Origin: Dietzia aurantiaca
Lineage (GTDB): Bacteria; Actinomycetota; Actinomycetes; Mycobacteriales; Mycobacteriaceae
DNA: 64,000 bases
Reading direction: 5' to 3'
Assembly: GCF_021033825.1 (NCBI RefSeq)
Contig: NZ_JAIFXZ010000001.1
Location: forward strand, 478,192 to 542,191
In this document: positions 61,373 through 64,000 of the stretch, piece after piece
Numbering within the stretch: position 1 is the stretch's first letter
How the letters are laid out: every line of letters begins with the position of its first letter
The notes under the pieces: model-generated
Seen by the model: only the letters and a program-made list of their open reading frames with translations
What the model was told of the DNA's origin: nothing
Database searches by the model: none
Made by a program: the position numbers and the translations under genes

Positions 61373-61395
61373 ATTGATATCTATATGCAATCAAT
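61373..61395. promoter_or_regulatory. LysR T-N11-A box in divergent promoter
   Basis: ATTGAT (61373-61378) and ATCAAT (61390-61395) are exact inverted repeats separated by 11 nt, a perfect T-N11-A LysR box. It lies 85 bp before the carotenoid-oxygenase ATG and 136 bp before the lysR start, in an AT-rich stretch suited to a divergent promoter. Confidence 0.75.
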
Positions 61396-61479
61396 CGTGT
61401 ACTTATAGATTCGGTTGTTGCACACTCGCTGTATTGAGCCGCTCGCTCAACATTCCGACGGCGAGGAAGAGAATCTGCG

Positions 61480-63069
61480 ATGTCTGACCACGACCCCCTT
61501 TACATCAGCGTCCCTCACGAGCATGAGACCGATAACCCGTTCCTGCAGGGGCCGTTCAAGGCACAACGCAACGAGCTCGATGCGACGCACGACGAGCTCA
61601 CGATCATCGGAGACGTCCCCAAAGACCTCTTCGGCATGTACGTGCGTAACACGCACAACCAGGCTCAGGCACCCCTGGGCATCTACCATCCGTTCGACGG
61701 AGACGGCATGCTGCATGCCATCCGCTTCGAAGACGGCAAGGTCGAGTATCGAAACCGTTTCGTCCGGACGACCGGCTTCCTTGCTGAGCAGGGCGCAAAG
61801 AAATCACTATGGCCTGGCCTCCTACAGCCAGGCGACTACCAACGTCGCGGTTGGGGCTCGATGGGAGTAATGAAGGACAACGCGGGCACGGACATCAATG
61901 CCCACGCCGGCCACCTCATCGCCTCAATGTCCCAAGGCAGCGAGCCCTGGGCCCTGAGCCCCGACACCCTTGAGACCCACGGAGCGCACGAGTGGGGGCG
62001 CCTAGTACCAGACGGTCTCTCGTCCCACTACAAAGTGGACCACGAGACCGGCGACATGATTTTCTTCAACTACCCTGAAAAGTTCCCGCACATGCACTAC
62101 GGCGTAATCTCCAAGGCCAACAAGCTAGTGCACTACGTGCCCATCGAGCTGCCTGGCGCACGCTGGCCACACGACATGGGTATGACCAAAAACTACTCGA
62201 TCCTGCATGACCTGCCCTATTTCTTCGACCCCAAGCTGCTCAAGCAGGGCACACGCAAGCTCGAGTTCCACCGCGACATGCCCTCGCGTTTCGGGATCAT
62301 CCCACGCTTCGGTCGCAGCGAGGACATCCGCTGGTTCGAGACCAAACCCTGCTGGGTGATGCACCTGACCAACTGCTACGAGGACGGCGACTGGGTGATC
62401 CAGGACGGCTGCATCTGGGACAACCCGGTCAAGCCGCCGGTGGGCGATAACACCAACGTCTTCGCCAAGATCAGACGTCAACTGGACAAGCACGCCACGC
62501 ATACGCACATGTACAGGTGGATGTTCAACCTGCGCACCGGCGAAACCCGCGAGTTCTCACTTGACGACGAAGTCACCGAGTTCCCAGTCGTGTCAAGCGA
62601 CTACAACGGGATCAAGTACCGGTACTCGTACAATTCGCTATTCGTACCGAACGAGTGGCTGATGGCCGGAGTCAAAAAGTACGACCTCGCGACTGGCAAT
62701 TCCGCGCGCTTCGAATACGGCGAGGGGCGGTTCGGAAGCGAGTCCTGCATCGCACGCGCGGTCGGCGCCTCAGCCGAAGACGACGGCTATCTCATCAACT
62801 TCGTGACCGATGTCGGCCAGGACCGATCAGAGTGTCTGATCCTACGCGCTGACGACATCGCCGCCGGGCCCGTCTGTACGATCGTTCTTCCCGAGCGCAT
62901 CTCAGTGGGCACCCATGCATGCTGGGTGGAGGGTGACCGTCTCGAGGGCGAAAACCGAAATGCTTCCGAGTTGGCAGGCATCGCATATGGCGACTCATTC
63001 CGCACAGTCGGGATTGACTCGATCAATACGCCGGAGGCAGCCATCGACTTCGCCGCGACAGAGCAATGA
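61480..63069 (+). CDS. Carotenoid cleavage oxygenase family dioxygenase
   Basis: 529 residues. The four iron-ligating histidines are identifiable: His183 (SSHYKVDHETGDM), His231 (RWPHDMGMTKNYSIL), His295 (CWVMHLTNCYEDGD) and His479 (VGTHACWVEGD). Family members cleave a C=C bond of carotenoids, apocarotenoids, stilbenes or phenylpropenes with O2, giving two carbonyls; the metal set is complete so activity is expected, but the substrate cannot be told. ATG 61480 with GAGGAAGAG about 8 bp upstream. First gene of a rightward unit (hydrolase and CoA-transferase follow). Codon third positions are richer in A/T than the core chromosome, consistent with transfer. It is the key enzyme suggesting what the island degrades. 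Confidence 0.92.
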   Translation: MSDHDPLYISVPHEHETDNPFLQGPFKAQRNELDATHDELTIIGDVPKDLFGMYVRNTHNQAQAPLGIYHPFDGDGMLHAIRFEDGKVEYRNRFVRTTGFLAEQGAKKSLWPGLLQPGDYQRRGWGSMGVMKDNAGTDINAHAGHLIASMSQGSEPWALSPDTLETHGAHEWGRLVPDGLSSHYKVDHETGDMIFFNYPEKFPHMHYGVISKANKLVHYVPIELPGARWPHDMGMTKNYSILHDLPYFFDPKLLKQGTRKLEFHRDMPSRFGIIPRFGRSEDIRWFETKPCWVMHLTNCYEDGDWVIQDGCIWDNPVKPPVGDNTNVFAKIRRQLDKHATHTHMYRWMFNLRTGETREFSLDDEVTEFPVVSSDYNGIKYRYSYNSLFVPNEWLMAGVKKYDLATGNSARFEYGEGRFGSESCIARAVGASAEDDGYLINFVTDVGQDRSECLILRADDIAAGPVCTIVLPERISVGTHACWVEGDRLEGENRNASELAGIAYGDSFRTVGIDSINTPEAAIDFAATEQ

Positions 63070-63851
63070 TGCGTCCGACACCACCGGAGCGACCAGCTGG
63101 TCCGGCAGCCGACGACTCCCCAAAGACCTTCACCTTTCTGCACGGAATGAACAACGACGCCACTGTATGGGCGCCCGTGATCAGATCACTCGATGGACTG
63201 GTGAAGCGCTCATTCGCTCCGAACCTCCAGCCACTCAGCTCAGTGGAAGAAATCGCCGACGACGTTGCCGAATCCGCACCTCCAGGAGTGCTGGTGGGGC
63301 ACTCCTTCGGCGGGGCGGTTGCGATGGCCATGCTCGAACGGAATCCGCGGCTTGTCACTCATTTGTTGCTCGTCGCATCATCGCTTGGAGCGGACACCCC
63401 GGAGCAAGCCGACGCACGGCGGAAAAAAGCCGATCGGTTCGATACCGAATCAGACTATATTGACTTCGCCGTGGAACTGATGCCGAAGGTGTACCACCCG
63501 ACCCACGCTGCCGACACAGCAATGCGAGACGCGCGGCGTCGATCTGTTCGAACGTACGGACTGCAACGGTTCAAAGCACATTCCTACGCCATCGGGAACC
63601 GACCTGACCGCACAACTACCGTTCGGAACACCACGGTGCCGATACTGGTGGTCGCGCCAGAATCAGACACCGTGATTCTTCCCGAGCGGCAGGAACAGTT
63701 CGCTCGCGATGTGCGTGCCGACTTCCAAGTAGTCGCGAGCGCAGGCCATATGCTGCCCGCGGAGCGCCCAGAAGAACTCGCCGCCGTGATCGAGGACTGG
63801 CTGAGAAGAAACTGCGCGGACGACCGCGCACGCACAACGAATTCGTACTGA
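63066..63851 (+). CDS. Alpha/beta-hydrolase (second)
   Basis: 261 residues. HG oxyanion block TFLHGMNNDATVW, nucleophile Ser in VLVGHSFGGAVAMAM (about 81), acid Asp in VVAPESDTVILPERQ and His in VASAGHMLPAERPEE. ATG 63066 overlaps the dioxygenase stop (ATGA), so both are translated together. Little similarity in detail to the other island hydrolase at 59.4 kb. Could hydrolyse a lactone, ester or 1,3-diketone arising from the cleavage product; specificity is unknown. Confidence 0.87.
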   Translation: MMRPTPPERPAGPAADDSPKTFTFLHGMNNDATVWAPVIRSLDGLVKRSFAPNLQPLSSVEEIADDVAESAPPGVLVGHSFGGAVAMAMLERNPRLVTHLLLVASSLGADTPEQADARRKKADRFDTESDYIDFAVELMPKVYHPTHAADTAMRDARRRSVRTYGLQRFKAHSYAIGNRPDRTTTVRNTTVPILVVAPESDTVILPERQEQFARDVRADFQVVASAGHMLPAERPEELAAVIEDWLRRNCADDRARTTNSY

Positions 63852-63929
63852 CGGTATCCCGAGAAGCCCCCGGCAAAGGTGCACCACCGACGCCTTAGCC
63901 CGCGGCAGGTTAAGCGGAAAGCAGAGTGT

Positions 63930-64000
63930 ATGTCCAGCAAGATCATGACCGCGGCGGAGGCCGTCGCGGATATCCCGGCCGGGGCGTCGATCGCCGCGGG
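63930..64000 (+). CDS. 3-oxoacid CoA-transferase subunit A (partial, 5' end)
   Basis: Only 23 codons are in the window before the right edge: MSSKIMTAAEAVADIPAGAS followed by IAAG. AAEAVADIP.GASIA is the conserved start of the alpha subunit of succinyl-CoA:3-oxoacid CoA-transferases (ScoA/PcaI/AtoD type), which activate a 3-oxoacid with succinyl- or acetyl-CoA. The subunit B gene is expected just beyond the window. It follows the hydrolase by 78 bp on the same strand and fits a terminal step of the island's pathway. Confidence 0.75.
   Translation, partial: MSSKIMTAAEAVADIPAGASIAA

Overview
The window reads as chromosomal DNA of a high-GC, mycolic-acid-type actinobacterium (order Mycobacteriales; a Dietzia-like genome is my best guess, not proven). 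Grounds: dense high-GC coding, many GTG starts and 4-bp GTGA/ATGA gene overlaps, a dnaK-grpE-dnaJ-hspR operon with HspR-type sites, a dcd/UDP-glucose dehydrogenase pair, an Rv0338c-like Fe-S reductase next to an AspC/AlaA-like aminotransferase, and a FadE5 / FadA2-FabG4-HtdX locus. All of these have recognisable counterparts in Mycobacterium tuberculosis.

Layout. 1-5.8 kb: partial unknown gene, DUF368 membrane protein, two anchored extracytoplasmic proteins, a globin-reductase and a nitrilase-family amidohydrolase. 5.8-12.4 kb: iron region, with a three-domain adenylation/carrier/membrane-acyltransferase protein and an Fbp-type ferric iron ABC operon, each preceded by a DtxR/IdeR-like iron box. 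12.4-16.6 kb: heat-shock operon. 16.9-28 kb: glutamate dehydrogenase, a secreted S1 protease, a very large Fe-S oxidoreductase with a low-complexity tail, a flavin monooxygenase with divergent GAF regulator, and an aminotransferase. 28-32.7 kb: UDP-glucose dehydrogenase, dCTP deaminase, two DUF2470 proteins flanking the best iron box in the window, and tRNA-Gly(CCC). 32.8-40.5 kb: acyl-CoA ligase, DUF3556-like membrane protein, phytoene-desaturase-like oxidoreductase, PucR regulator, and a protein built of 14-residue tandem repeats. 40.7-48.9 kb: fatty acid/lipid locus fadE5, VanW-like protein, fadA2 divergent from fabG4-htdX with a palindromic operator between.

48.9-64 kb is different: after a ~585-bp AT-richer non-coding stretch comes an accessory catabolic island whose genes carry more A/T at third positions. 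Two leftward transcription units encode a hydrolase, an NMT1/THI5-type ABC importer, an SDR and aldehyde dehydrogenase, then acyl-CoA dehydrogenase, CaiB-type CoA-transferase, SDR, MaoC hydratase and thiolase. A LysR gene and a divergent rightward unit (carotenoid-oxygenase-family dioxygenase, alpha/beta hydrolase, start of a 3-oxoacid CoA-transferase subunit A) complete it. Together these look like uptake, oxidative C=C cleavage, aldehyde oxidation, CoA activation and beta-oxidation of one unsaturated (apocarotenoid, stilbene or phenylpropenoid-like) substrate. This is the best candidate for an undescribed pathway here; the substrate cannot be read from sequence.
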